64,000 nucleotides of DNA, from contig DCXY01000022.1 in NCBI GenBank assembly GCA_002329155.1, positions 31,237 through 95,236 on the forward strand, written 5' to 3'. Source of the stretch: Stenotrophomonas sp. UBA2124. GTDB taxonomy: Bacteria; Pseudomonadota; Gammaproteobacteria; Xanthomonadales; Xanthomonadaceae. Below, one piece after another: positions 15,953 through 26,234 of the stretch. Position 1 is the first letter of the stretch. The number at the start of each line of letters is the position of its first letter. Position numbers and translations under genes: made by a program. The notes below the pieces were generated by a model. That model saw only the letters and a program-made list of their open reading frames with translations, was not told where the DNA came from and made no database searches.

Positions 15953-18235
15953 TCAGAACTTCACGTTCAGTGCCAGCGTGGCCGAGCGGCCCGGGGCGAT
16001 GCTCGCGTAGTGCGAGGCATAGGCCTTGGTGAAGTAGGTCTTGTCGGTCAGGTTCTGCAGGTTCAACTGCAGGCTGATGTTGTCCTGGATGGCGTAGCTG
16101 GCCATGGCATCCCAACGGGTATAGCTGGGCACCCACTTGGTGTTGGCCACGTCACCGTACTGCTTGTCCGAGTAGGTGGCGCCGGCGCCCAGGGTCAGGC
16201 CGAACGGGAAGCTGTAGGTGGTCCACAGGTTGGCGCTGTGCTTGGCCGTATTTGGGAACACGTTGCCGTTGTAGGGAGAGGGCATGTAGATGCCGGACGG
16301 ACAGGCGCGGCCCACCGGTGTGGCGCAGACATAGCCGTTGTCCTTCAGCTCCGAATCCAGCCAAGTGTAGCCGCCGTACAGGCTCCAGGCATCGGTGAGC
16401 TGGCCGGTGAAGCCGACTTCGATGCCGTTGATCACCTTCTTGCCGGCGTTCTGGCTGGTGCCGTTGTCCACGGTGACGCGGGCGTTGTCCAGCACGGTGT
16501 GGAAGGCAGCGGCGGTCAGGTTCAGGCGCTTGTCGAACAGGTCCCACTTGGTGCCCAGCTCGAAGTTCTCGGTACGCTGCGGCTTCAGGTCGGCCACGGC
16601 GGCGCTCAGGCCATCGGAGCCGTCACCACCGTCCATGCCCGGCGGGGTGGAGGAGGTGCCGTAGGACAGATAGATGCTGCCGTTGGCGGTCGGCTTGAAC
16701 ACCACGCCGGCCTGGTAGTTGAGGAAGTCGCTGTCGTGCTTGAACACGGTGGGCGCCTGGCCGGCGACCGGGGTGACCATTTCGGTGGAGAAGTCGTCGT
16801 AACGCAGGCCCAGGTTGATCAGCCACTGCGCGCTCAGCTCGATGGTGTCGAACAGATAGGCGGACCTGGTCTTGCTGGTCTGTTCCACATCCAGCGCCTT
16901 GTCGCTGCGGTAGACCACATGCGTGGCCGACCACGGGTCGTTCGGCGTGGGGTTGTTGAAGTCGGTGCAGTTGTAGCCGGTGGCCGCGCCGGTGGTCGGG
17001 CAGCTGGTGCTGTTGGTCAGCGGATTGTTGGTGCCGGGCGTCATCAGGTAGCTGCCGCGGCTCATCTTCTCGTCGCTGTACTCCACACCCACGCTGTAGC
17101 TGTGCTTGAGCGCGCCGGTGTCGAAGTTGCCGGTGAGGCTGAGCTGGTCAACGAAGCTCTTCACGTCCACGGCGCGGCTGTTGGTACGACGCCACAGGGT
17201 GCCGAACAAGTTGGGGTTGCCCTTGCTGTCGTCCGGCTGGGTCCACAGGTAGTCGTTGCTGGTGTTGCCCAGGCGCGCGATGTTGCGCAGCTTGTGGCCA
17301 CCGAAGTCGTAGTTGGCATCGATGGTGCTGATGTCGGCGCGGGTGCGCTGGAAATCGCGGTCCTTCAGGCCGTAGTAGTTGTTGCGGTCCGGCACCAGCG
17401 GGCTGCCGTCGCCGTTCCTGGAAACGTTCGGGCCGCTGCCGAAGGGGTTGCTGTAGGGGAAGCCGCCAGCATCGGGCAGGTCGTCGGTTTCCATGTGGTA
17501 GTGGCCAACGATGAGTTGCGCCGGGCCGTTCAGACCGAAGGCGATCGACGGGGCGATGCCCCAGCGGCTGACGTTGGCGGCGTCACGGCCCGGGATGTCC
17601 GAATCGTGCTTCATCAGGTTCAGGCGTGCGGCCGTGCCTTCGCCCAGCATGTAGTTGGCGTCCACGGTGCCACGCGCGTAGCTGTCGGTGCCCACGCCCA
17701 TGCTGGCGCTGGTTTCGTTCTTCAGTTTCGGGGTCTTGCTGACCAGGTTGAGGCTGCCACCGCCGGAGTCACGGCCGCCATAGGCCGAGCTCGGGCCCTT
17801 GACCACTTCCACCTGTTCAAGGTCGAACACTTCGCGGGTCTGCGAGCCGACGTCGCGCAGGCCATCGACGAAGATGTTGCTCTGCGAATCGAAGCCACGG
17901 ATGAAGGGGCGGTCGCCGGTGGGGTTGCCGCCTTCGCCGGCACCAAAGGTGATGCCCGGAACCATGCGCAGCGCATCCTGCAGGTTGGTGGCGCCGGTCT
18001 GCTGCAGCAGCTTCTCCGACACGATGGACACCGACTTGGGCGTATCCAGCAGCTCGGCGGTGAACTTGGGCGAGGACGGATTGAACCAGCTGCCACGCAC
18101 CTGCACCTTGTCCAGGTCGGTGGCGGCGGCCGCGCCAGCGTCGTTGTCGGCGGCGGTTTCAGGTGCGGCGTGGGCGGCCAGCGGGGCCATGGCGAGCAGC
18201 AGGGCGGAAGTCAGTGGGGTACGGACAGGGGTCAT
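15953..18235 (-). CDS. fiu: TonB-dependent catecholate siderophore receptor (Fiu/PiuA-like)
   Basis: A 760-aa outer-membrane receptor with signal peptide (about 1-23). Plug motifs: LDTPKSVSIVSEKLLQQTGA, LRMVPGITFGAGEGGNPTGDRPFIRGFDS, FVDGLRDVGSQTREVF, VEVVKGPSSAYGGRDSGGGSLNLVSK. The barrel ends in ALNVKF. The plug and the adjoining piuC and Sel1 genes identify it as the Fiu/PiuA group, which imports catecholate iron and lets catechol-bearing cephalosporins into other bacteria. I placed the start at the ATG at 18235, giving a normal signal peptide; a longer open frame upstream overlaps the small-protein gene. It follows that small gene by 100 bp. Confidence 0.9.
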   Translation of the reverse strand: MTPVRTPLTSALLLAMAPLAAHAAPETAADNDAGAAAATDLDKVQVRGSWFNPSSPKFTAELLDTPKSVSIVSEKLLQQTGATNLQDALRMVPGITFGAGEGGNPTGDRPFIRGFDSQSNIFVDGLRDVGSQTREVFDLEQVEVVKGPSSAYGGRDSGGGSLNLVSKTPKLKNETSASMGVGTDSYARGTVDANYMLGEGTAARLNLMKHDSDIPGRDAANVSRWGIAPSIAFGLNGPAQLIVGHYHMETDDLPDAGGFPYSNPFGSGPNVSRNGDGSPLVPDRNNYYGLKDRDFQRTRADISTIDANYDFGGHKLRNIARLGNTSNDYLWTQPDDSKGNPNLFGTLWRRTNSRAVDVKSFVDQLSLTGNFDTGALKHSYSVGVEYSDEKMSRGSYLMTPGTNNPLTNSTSCPTTGAATGYNCTDFNNPTPNDPWSATHVVYRSDKALDVEQTSKTRSAYLFDTIELSAQWLINLGLRYDDFSTEMVTPVAGQAPTVFKHDSDFLNYQAGVVFKPTANGSIYLSYGTSSTPPGMDGGDGSDGLSAAVADLKPQRTENFELGTKWDLFDKRLNLTAAAFHTVLDNARVTVDNGTSQNAGKKVINGIEVGFTGQLTDAWSLYGGYTWLDSELKDNGYVCATPVGRACPSGIYMPSPYNGNVFPNTAKHSANLWTTYSFPFGLTLGAGATYSDKQYGDVANTKWVPSYTRWDAMASYAIQDNISLQLNLQNLTDKTYFTKAYASHYASIAPGRSATLALNVKF

Positions 18236-18335
18236 CGTTGGACTCGGGGAATACGGAAGAAGGCACGGCGCGGCGCGCGGTGCGAAGGAGCGGTGTGGGG
18301 GTGTTGCAGCCGCCTGCCATGGCAGGCGCGGGACC

Positions 18336-18764
18336 TCAGGCCCGGGGTGGGGCGTGGCCGGGGTTGAGCAGCAGGTGCGGCGCGGGTGGGTAGCGGCGCG
18401 CGCTGAGCACGGCATGCTGCAGCAGGGTGCTGCTGGTGGCGGCAACGAAGGTGCTGGCCGGGCTGGCCAGGGGCGGGCACTGCTGCGGCGGCGTGTCGAC
18501 GCTGCGCGGCTGCGCGCTGCGCTGGTTTTCCACCTTGGTTTCGGAAATGGCCACCAGGTCCGGCAGCTCCGGGGGGCGGCCGTCGTCGGGGCTGGCCGTT
18601 GCCTGCAGGGCGGTCGTGGCAACGCTGGCCGGGGTGGCGCTGGCTGCCGGTGCGACAAGGTACATCAGCCCGGTCAGCAACAGGCCGAACAACAGCATCA
18701 TCCACGCCTGCCGCGGCCGCGATGCGGCGGTCTGGTGCAGGGTGATGGTGACTGGTCCGGACAT
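18336..18764 (-). CDS. Small anchored protein preceding Fiu/PiuA-like receptor
   Basis: A 142-aa frame with an N-terminal membrane helix (about 20-42, WMMLLFGLLLTGLMYLVAP), a low-complexity Pro/Ala/Ser region and a C-terminus ending NPGHAPPRA. Its layout and terminal motif repeat those of the 138-aa protein upstream of the first receptor. It begins about 40 bp below a Fur-like box and leads into the receptor operon. Family not recognised with certainty; DUF2946-like is a guess. Confidence 0.6.
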   Translation of the reverse strand: MSGPVTITLHQTAASRPRQAWMMLLFGLLLTGLMYLVAPAASATPASVATTALQATASPDDGRPPELPDLVAISETKVENQRSAQPRSVDTPPQQCPPLASPASTFVAATSSTLLQHAVLSARRYPPAPHLLLNPGHAPPRA

Positions 18765-18805
18765 GAATGCTGCAACTGAATGGCGGAATGCAATGAGTGC
18801 GCATC

Positions 18806-18824
18806 TTATTGAGAATTGTTTGCG
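18806..18824 (-). promoter_or_regulatory. Fur-like box upstream of the fiu-piuC-sel1 operon
   Basis: TTATTGAGAATTGTTTGCG is a weaker match to the Fur pattern than the other two boxes, but it occupies the equivalent position upstream of the first gene of a receptor operon. Confidence 0.6.
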
Positions 18825-18951
18825 TTATCAATACTGATGTCGCAATCAGCGGGTCGCGGGAGTTCGGATCAGGATTGCAGCCGTTGTTGCAGGTGGGGCC
18901 GGGCCGCCTTCCTCCAGGGCCAAGGTGCGGGCGTGATGTTCCGCAAACGCC

Positions 18952-19583
18952 GTAGCCCGGGTAAGCGAAGCGCACCCGGGGAATGAGCGTGGCGGTAAGG
19001 GTCGGTTGGCAGGAGCCCATTCGTGGCGGGTTTCCTGCGGGTGGTGCGTTCGTCGGCTTCCCGGGTGCGCGCGTGCGCTTACCCGGGCTACAGATGCAGG
19101 TCTGCTCGCGTAGCCCGGGTAAGCTAAGCGCACCCGGGGAATGAGCGTGGCGGTGAGGCGGGGTTGGCAGGAGCCCATTCGTGGCGGGTTTCCTGCGGGT
19201 GGCGCGTTCGTGGGCTTCCCGGGTGCGCGCGTGCGCTTACCCGGGCTACAAATGCCGGTCTGCTCGCGTAGCCCGGGTAAGCGAAGCGCACCCGGGGAAT
19301 GAGCGTGGAGGTGGAGGTCGGTTGGCAAGGGCCCATTCGCGGCGGGTTGCCTGCGGGTGGTGCGTTCGTCGGCTTCCCGGGTGCGCGCGTGCGCTTACCC
19401 GGGCAACAGATGCCGGTCTGATCGCGTAGCCCGGGTAAGCGAAGCGCACCCGGGGAATGAGCATGGCGGTGAGAGTCGGTTGGCAGGAGCGCATTCGTGG
19501 CGGGTTTCCTGCGGGTGGTGCGTTCGTCGGCTTCCCGGGTGCGCGCGTGCGCTTACCCGGGCTACAGATGCTGGTCTACAGGG
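18952..19583. repeat. Four tandem 158-bp REP-pair units
   Basis: Units begin with GTAG at 18952, 19110, 19268 and 19426, an exact 158-bp period. Each holds a forward REP half (GTAGCCCGGGTAAGC...), a ~65-bp conserved spacer (containing GGAGCCCATTCGTGGCGGG or close variants), the inverted REP half (CTTACCCGGGCTAC) and a short linker (AGATGC.GGTCTGCTCGC). Copies differ by few substitutions. The gap 18765-19598 holds this array, the Fur box and no gene; open frames across the array are repeat translations. Confidence 0.92.
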
Positions 19584-19598
19584 GCCGATCGGCTCGGC

Positions 19599-19931
19599 TC
19601 AATCGCGGTCGTCGCGGGCCCAGATGCCGCCGTTCTCGCGCTTGACCGGAAACTTGGGCACCGGCGTATAGGCCGGGGCGCACAGGGCGCGGCCATCGCG
19701 GATGTCGAAGCGGGCTCCATGCAGGATGCACTCGACGCTGCCTTCGGCCGGATCGATGGTGCCCGAGGACAGCTCGAATTCCTCGTGGGTGCACTGGTCT
19801 TCCAGCGCGTACAGCTCGCCATCGAGGTTGAACACCACGATGGGGGTGCCGGTCACTTCGTCGAACGCGGTTTTCATCTCGCCCGGCAGCAGTTCCTCGC
19901 TGGCGCAGACAAAGGTCCAGGTCTCGCTCAT
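19599..19931 (-). CDS. Rieske-type [2Fe-2S] ferredoxin subunit
   Basis: A 110-aa Rieske protein with the two cluster-binding boxes C47-T-H49 and C68-x-x-H71. Size and motifs fit the small ferredoxin components of non-heme oxygenase systems (NirD/BphF-like). It overlaps the GNAT stop by ATGA and is the last gene of the SUF operon. No oxygenase is nearby; it could be a client, a sensor or an electron donor for assembly, none of which can be read from sequence. Confidence 0.9.
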   Translation of the reverse strand: MSETWTFVCASEELLPGEMKTAFDEVTGTPIVVFNLDGELYALEDQCTHEEFELSSGTIDPAEGSVECILHGARFDIRDGRALCAPAYTPVPKFPVKRENGGIWARDDRD

Positions 19932-20473
19932 GCGCGTGCCTCCAGCGGCTTTTCCAGTACCTCGAACTGCAGGTCCCCACGCCTGGGAATGCCAAAGCGT
20001 TCATCGCCATACGGGAACGGCTTCTTGATGCCGGTGCGCGCGTAACCACGGCGCTGGTAGAAGGCGATCAGTTCGTCGCGACAGTCGATCACGGTCATGC
20101 GCATGCTTGGCAGCTGCCATTGTTCGCGCACCAGCTGTTCGGCCTGCTGCATCACCTGCTTGCCGACACCGCTGCCCTGTGCCGAAGGGCTGACCGCGAA
20201 CATGCCGAAGTAGCCATGGCCGTCCTCGTCGGCAACATGGCAGCAGGCGAGCAGGGTGGCATCACGTTCGGCCAGCAGGATCATGCTGCGCGGACGTTGC
20301 AGGTCGGCAAGGATGCCTTCGGCATCCACGCGCTGGCCGTCGAGCAGGTCGGCTTCGGTGGTCCAGCCCACGCGCGAGGCATCGCCACGGTAGGCGGAGG
20401 TGACCAGTTCGATCAGGGCCGGGATGTCGTGCGGGGTGGCTATACGGAAAGTAATGGCGTCCATGAACCGCAT
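19928..20473 (-). CDS. GNAT family N-acetyltransferase
   Basis: A 181-aa acetyltransferase with the GNAT acetyl-CoA loop (VSPSAQGSGVGKQVMQQAE, about residues 93-111) and the late YQRRGYARTG motif. Substrate unknown. Start may be the ATG at 20473 or the one three codons later (20464). It lies 70 bp downstream of sufS and overlaps the Rieske gene, so it belongs to the SUF transcription unit. Confidence 0.87.
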   Translation of the reverse strand: MRFMDAITFRIATPHDIPALIELVTSAYRGDASRVGWTTEADLLDGQRVDAEGILADLQRPRSMILLAERDATLLACCHVADEDGHGYFGMFAVSPSAQGSGVGKQVMQQAEQLVREQWQLPSMRMTVIDCRDELIAFYQRRGYARTGIKKPFPYGDERFGIPRRGDLQFEVLEKPLEARA

Positions 20474-20543
20474 TGTAGGAGTGAGTGACGCGGGGTGAGA
20501 AGGGAGAGGCGGCCACTGCGGCCGCCTCTCGCCATGCGCGCGC

Positions 20544-21800
20544 TCAGCCCAGCAGCGTGCGGACTTTCCGCAGTGCCACCATGAAGGCCTCCACTTCCTC
20601 GTGGGTGTTGTAGAAGGCCAACGAGGCGCGGCAGGTGGCGGCCACGCCGTAGTACTGCAGCAGCGGGTGTGCGCAGTGCTGGCCTGATCGCACGGCCACG
20701 CCTTGCAGGTCGAGCAGGGTGGCCAGGTCGTGCGCGTGCGCGCCTTCGATCTGGAAGGACACCACCGCGGCCTTGTGCGGCGCGGTACCGAAGATGCGCA
20801 CGCCGTCGAAGCGCAGCAGTTCCTCGGTGAGGTGGGCCAGCAGCTCCTGTTCGCGCTGGGCGATATGCTCGCGGCCCAGTGCTTCCAGGTAGTCCACCGC
20901 CACGCCGAGGCCGACGAAGCCGGCGATGTTGGGCGTGCCGGCCTCGAACTTGTGCGGCGGGTCGTTGAACACGGTGCCGTCGAAGCTGACTTCCTTGATC
21001 ATCTCGCCGCCACCGATGAACGGCGGCATGTCCTGCAGCAGTTCGCGCCGTGCCCACAGCGCACCGGTACCGGTGGGGCCGCACATCTTGTGGCCGGTGA
21101 CCGCGTAGAAATCACAGCCGATGGACGGTATGTCCACGGTGAGGTGCGGTGCGGCCTGCGAGCCATCCACCACGGTGGTGATGCCACGCCTGCGCGCTTC
21201 ACGGCAGATCTCGCGCACCGGGTTGATGGTGCCCAGCACGTTGGAGACATGGGTGACGGCGAGCAGCTTCACCTCCGGGGTCATGGCCGCATGCAGCGCA
21301 TCCATGTCCAGGCTGCCGTCGGGGGTGATCTCGGCCACGCGGATGCTGGCACCGGTGCGCTGGGCCACCAGCTGCCACGGCACGATGTTGGCGTGGTGCT
21401 CCATGCGCGACACCAGGATCACGTCGCCGGCCTTCAGGCGCGGCAGCGCCCACGAATAAGCCACCAGGTTGATGGCGAAGGTGGTGCCGCTGCACAGCAC
21501 CAGTTCCTCGCCGCGCACGTTGAGGAAGCGCGCCAGCTTGGTGCGCGCACCTTCGTAGGCTTCGGTGGCCTCGCTGCCCAGCGCGTGCACCGCGCGGCTG
21601 ACGTTGGCGTTGTAGCGGCGGTAGTACTCGTCCACCGCGCCGATTACCGACAACGGCTTCTGCGAGGTGTTGGCGTTGTCGAAATACACCAGCGGCTTGC
21701 CGTTCACTTCGCGCATCAGCAGCGGGAAGTCGGCGCGCACGCGCTCCCAGTCGGGTGCGCCGGCCGAGGCATGGATAGGACGCGGGGAGCTGAGGTTCAT
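20544..21800 (-). CDS. sufS: Cysteine desulfurase SufS
   Basis: A 418-aa group II, PLP-dependent cysteine desulfurase that releases sulfur from cysteine for Fe-S assembly. PLP lysine is K238 (AVTGHKMCGPTGTG) and the persulfide cysteine is C376 (RSGQHCAHPL). The short sequence around C376 marks the SufS rather than the IscS group. Its start overlaps the sufD stop (ATGA). No sufE or sufU is in the operon, so the sulfur acceptor is encoded elsewhere or absent. Confidence 0.95.
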   Translation of the reverse strand: MNLSSPRPIHASAGAPDWERVRADFPLLMREVNGKPLVYFDNANTSQKPLSVIGAVDEYYRRYNANVSRAVHALGSEATEAYEGARTKLARFLNVRGEELVLCSGTTFAINLVAYSWALPRLKAGDVILVSRMEHHANIVPWQLVAQRTGASIRVAEITPDGSLDMDALHAAMTPEVKLLAVTHVSNVLGTINPVREICREARRRGITTVVDGSQAAPHLTVDIPSIGCDFYAVTGHKMCGPTGTGALWARRELLQDMPPFIGGGEMIKEVSFDGTVFNDPPHKFEAGTPNIAGFVGLGVAVDYLEALGREHIAQREQELLAHLTEELLRFDGVRIFGTAPHKAAVVSFQIEGAHAHDLATLLDLQGVAVRSGQHCAHPLLQYYGVAATCRASLAFYNTHEEVEAFMVALRKVRTLLG

Positions 21801-23059
21801 GCCATGCCTGCCTGTTGCAGTGCCTGGTCCAGATGCTGGGCCAGCTGTCCGGTGAGTGTGCCTTCCACCGCCGACAGCGGCTCGTGGCAGAACGCGGCGC
21901 TGAGCATGGCGCGCGCCTGTTCGCCGGGCACGCCACGCGAGCGCAGGTAGAACAGCGCGTTCGCGTCGAGCTGGCCGACGGTGGCGCCGTGCGCGGCCTT
22001 GACCTCGTCGGCGTCGATCACCAGCGTGGGCTGGGTGTCGATTTCGGCATCGGCCGAGAGCAGCAGGTTCTTGTTGGACAGGTTGGCGTCGGTGCCATCG
22101 GCACCTTCGCGGATATGGATGCCGCCATGGAACACCACGCGGCTGCGGTTGCCGGCCACGCCGCGCCAGACCAGCTCGGCGCTGGTGTCGCGGGCGATGT
22201 GCTCGATGCCCAGGCGGGTATCGATATGGCGGCGGCCGGTGCCCAGCAGCACGCCATTGGCGATGAGCCTGGCGTTGTCGCCTTCAAGGCGCACGTTCAA
22301 TTCATGGCGGCTGAGCGCGGCGCCCAGTTCCAGATCAATACGGCGGTATTCGGAATCACGCGCCAGCACGGCATCGGTGCGCAGGAAGCTGGTGGCACGC
22401 GCGCTGTCGGCCTGCACGCGTGCGTGCGAAAGCTGCGCGCCCTGTGCCAGGTGGACATGCACCAGCGTGTTGTCCAGGTGCGCGTTGTCGCCGGCCTGCA
22501 GATGGTGTTCGACCAGATTGAGGCTGGCGCCACGGCGCAGCTCGATCAGGTGACGGTGGTGCCACGCACGGTCGGCCTCATCGCTGGCGCTGACGAACAC
22601 CAGGTGCAGCGGTGTGTGGCTGGTGATGGCGGCCGGCAGCTGCACCAGCACACCCTCGTCAGCGAGCGCGGCATTGAGCTGGGCGAAGACTTCGTCGGCA
22701 CGGTCGTAGCGGCGGCCCAGGAAGCGCACGTTCTCGGCACCCTCGGCCTTGGCGGCGGACAGCGTGCGGACCTGCACGCCGGCATCCAGCCCGCTGAGGT
22801 CGCTCAGGGCCTCGCTGTGGCGGCCATTGACGAACACCAGGCGCGGCGCGGGAATGCCTTGCAGCAGGGCCGCATCCACGGCCTGTGCCTGCGGCGGTGC
22901 CGGGCTGAAGCTGCGGCGTTCAAGCTGGCGCAGCGAGGTGTACTTCCAGGCCTCGTTGCGCGCGGCAGGCAGCCCGGTCTTCAGCGCGGCATCGAGCAGC
23001 TCGGCGCGCTCGCTGCTGCCGTTGAAGCCGGCGGCCAGGGAATCCAGAAGGGCGTTCAT
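21797..23059 (-). CDS. sufD: Fe-S cluster assembly protein SufD
   Basis: A 420-aa scaffold component that forms the SufBC2D complex. It shows the family's right-handed beta-helix core (repeated VRLEGDNARLIANGVLLG-type strands) and the C-terminal helical part with AHGATVGQLDANALFYLRSRGV, equivalent to the SufB sequence near its own end. The start overlaps the sufC stop codon by one base (TAATG). Confidence 0.94.
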   Translation of the reverse strand: MNALLDSLAAGFNGSSERAELLDAALKTGLPAARNEAWKYTSLRQLERRSFSPAPPQAQAVDAALLQGIPAPRLVFVNGRHSEALSDLSGLDAGVQVRTLSAAKAEGAENVRFLGRRYDRADEVFAQLNAALADEGVLVQLPAAITSHTPLHLVFVSASDEADRAWHHRHLIELRRGASLNLVEHHLQAGDNAHLDNTLVHVHLAQGAQLSHARVQADSARATSFLRTDAVLARDSEYRRIDLELGAALSRHELNVRLEGDNARLIANGVLLGTGRRHIDTRLGIEHIARDTSAELVWRGVAGNRSRVVFHGGIHIREGADGTDANLSNKNLLLSADAEIDTQPTLVIDADEVKAAHGATVGQLDANALFYLRSRGVPGEQARAMLSAAFCHEPLSAVEGTLTGQLAQHLDQALQQAGMA

Positions 23060-23823
23060 TACTTGGCGGCCTCGCGCACCACGCGGTCCTTCAGGAAATC
23101 GTAGCCGTGGGCTTCCAGCTCCAGCGCCAGTTCCGGGCCACCACTCTTGACGATGCGGCCATCGGCCAGTACATGCACCACGTCCGGCTTGATGTAGTCG
23201 AGCAGGCGCTGGTAGTGGGTGATGACCACGAACGAACGATCCGGCGCACGCAGCGCGTTGACGCCATCGGCCACGCTCTTGAGCGCGTCGATGTCCAGGC
23301 CCGAGTCTGTCTCGTCCAGGATGGCCAGCTTCGGCTCCAGCACGGCCAGCTGGAAAATCTCGTTGCGCTTCTTCTCGCCACCGGAGAAGCCTTCGTTCAC
23401 GCCACGGTGCAGCAGCTCGTCCTTCAGGTGCAGCACGGCCAGCTTCTGGCGCACCAGCTTGAGGAACTGCATCGAATCCAGTTCTTCCTGACCGCGTGCC
23501 TTGCGCTGTGCGTTGAGCGCGGCACGCAGGAAGTAGGTGTTGTTCACGCCGGGGATTTCCACCGGGTACTGGAACGCCAGGAACAGGCCGGCAGCGGCGC
23601 GGGCTTCCGGCTCCAGCGCCAGCAGGTCGCTGCCCTCGAACTGCACGCTGCCTTCGCTGACGTCATAGCCTTCGCGGCCCGCCAGCACGTAGCCCAGCGT
23701 GGACTTGCCGGCGCCGTTGGGGCCCATGATGGCGTGCACTTCACCGGGCTTCACGTCCAGCGTCAGGCCCTTGAGGATTTCCTTGCCAGCGATGCGGGCG
23801 TGGAGGTTTTCGATCTTCAACAT
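23059..23823 (-). CDS. sufC: Fe-S cluster assembly ATPase SufC
   Basis: A 254-aa ABC-type ATPase. Walker A is GPNGAGKST (34-42), the signature is FSGGEKKRNEI, Walker B is LAILDETDSGLD and the switch His lies in VVITHYQRLL. It drives conformational change in the SufBCD scaffold. I used the ATG at 23823; the open frame extends further upstream but without any SufC sequence. Confidence 0.95.
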   Translation of the reverse strand: MLKIENLHARIAGKEILKGLTLDVKPGEVHAIMGPNGAGKSTLGYVLAGREGYDVSEGSVQFEGSDLLALEPEARAAAGLFLAFQYPVEIPGVNNTYFLRAALNAQRKARGQEELDSMQFLKLVRQKLAVLHLKDELLHRGVNEGFSGGEKKRNEIFQLAVLEPKLAILDETDSGLDIDALKSVADGVNALRAPDRSFVVITHYQRLLDYIKPDVVHVLADGRIVKSGGPELALELEAHGYDFLKDRVVREAAK

Positions 23824-23857
23824 GAGGGTGGTCTTGAATGGAGTGGGGGCGGGGCGA

Positions 23858-24261
23858 TCAGAGATCGCCTTCGGCGCGGTCGATGAAGGTGTCGCGCAAC
23901 CATTGGGTACGCTGGCGGGTGAGTTCAGCCTTGGCACCGCTCACGCGCATCGGATAGCTGGAGCCGTAGGTCACCTGCGCGTTCTTGCCGGCTTCGACCG
24001 GGTAACGCGCGGCGATGTCGGCATCGCGCAGCTGTATCCACAGCCGCTGTGCGGTGCGCAGCTTCTCGATCGCCACCGGCTGGCCCTTGAGCTTGGCCAT
24101 CACTTCGCGGTAGGTGGCGTTGAGCTCGGAATCGGCCTGCTGCGCTTCCATCGCACTGCACTGGTTCAACTGTGCCTGGGTGGTGGCGTTGTCACAGGGA
24201 TCGGCGGCCAGGGCGCTGACAGGTGCCAGCAGGGCGAGCAGCAATGCACAGGTCTTGATCT

Positions 24262-24265
<4 letters not shown>
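23858..24265 (-). CDS. LprI-type (DUF1311) periplasmic protein inside the suf operon
   Basis: A 135-aa protein with a signal peptide (about 1-20) and a lysozyme-inhibitor LprI N-terminal domain (PF07007 type). Features: paired cysteines (DPCDNATTQAQLNQCS), AELNATYREVMAKLKG-like helix, and RTAQRLWIQLRDADIAARYP. Its start overlaps the sufB stop by ATGA and it precedes sufC by 34 bp, so it is fully embedded in the operon. An exported protein between sufB and sufC has no obvious link to cluster assembly; insertion of an accessory gene is as likely as a function. Confidence 0.88.
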
Positions 24266-25737
<1,472 letters not shown>

Positions 25738-25754
25738 GGGGCTGCCTAGGGTAT

Positions 25755-26201
25755 TCAGGAGACGACCTCGACGCTGATGCGTCGACGGTCGGCAAGCGGG
25801 AGGGGGTGCAGCATCTGTGCAAGGGTCACCGCACGCAGGGCGTCGCTGACCACGTCGTTGATCAGGCGCCAGTTGGAGCGTACGCCGCACTGGTCGGCGA
25901 TGCCGCAGTGGCTCAGGTCCTGGCTGCATTCGGTGATCGCCAGCGGGCCTTCCATGGCCTCGACGATCTCTATCAGGGTGATCTGCGTGGCCGGGCGGGT
26001 AAGGCGGTAGCCGCCGTGCACGCCGCGCAGGCCTTCCACCAGCCCGGCCTGGGCCAGCGGCTTGAGCAGCTTGCTCACCGTGGGCGGCTCCAGGCCGGCG
26101 GCCTCGGCCAGCTCGCTCGCGCTCAGCACCTGCCCTGGCCGCGCGGCGAGCACGGTCATGACAACGGTGGCGTAATCGGTGAGCTTGGTGACGCGGAGCA
26201 T
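25755..26201 (-). CDS. SUF operon Rrf2-family regulator
   Basis: A 148-aa Rrf2/IscR-type transcription factor with an N-terminal winged helix-turn-helix (VLSASELAEAAGLEPPTVSKLLKPL) and three cluster-binding cysteines C92, C99 and C105 (ECSQDLSHCGIADQCG). It matches the SUF-system regulator group known from xanthomonads. As first gene of the operon it most likely represses the operon when cluster-loaded. Confidence 0.92.
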   Translation of the reverse strand: MLRVTKLTDYATVVMTVLAARPGQVLSASELAEAAGLEPPTVSKLLKPLAQAGLVEGLRGVHGGYRLTRPATQITLIEIVEAMEGPLAITECSQDLSHCGIADQCGVRSNWRLINDVVSDALRAVTLAQMLHPLPLADRRRISVEVVS

Positions 26202-26234
26202 CGTCGGAGAGGTGTCAAGTCAATGTGGACCAAA

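Noticed and set aside
16010..18367. A 785-codon open frame on the plus strand
   Set aside because: Antisense of the Fiu/PiuA-like receptor, with no family motif.
18952..19583. Possible CRISPR array
   Set aside because: The 158-bp units repeat in full, spacers included; a CRISPR would have unique spacers and short repeats.
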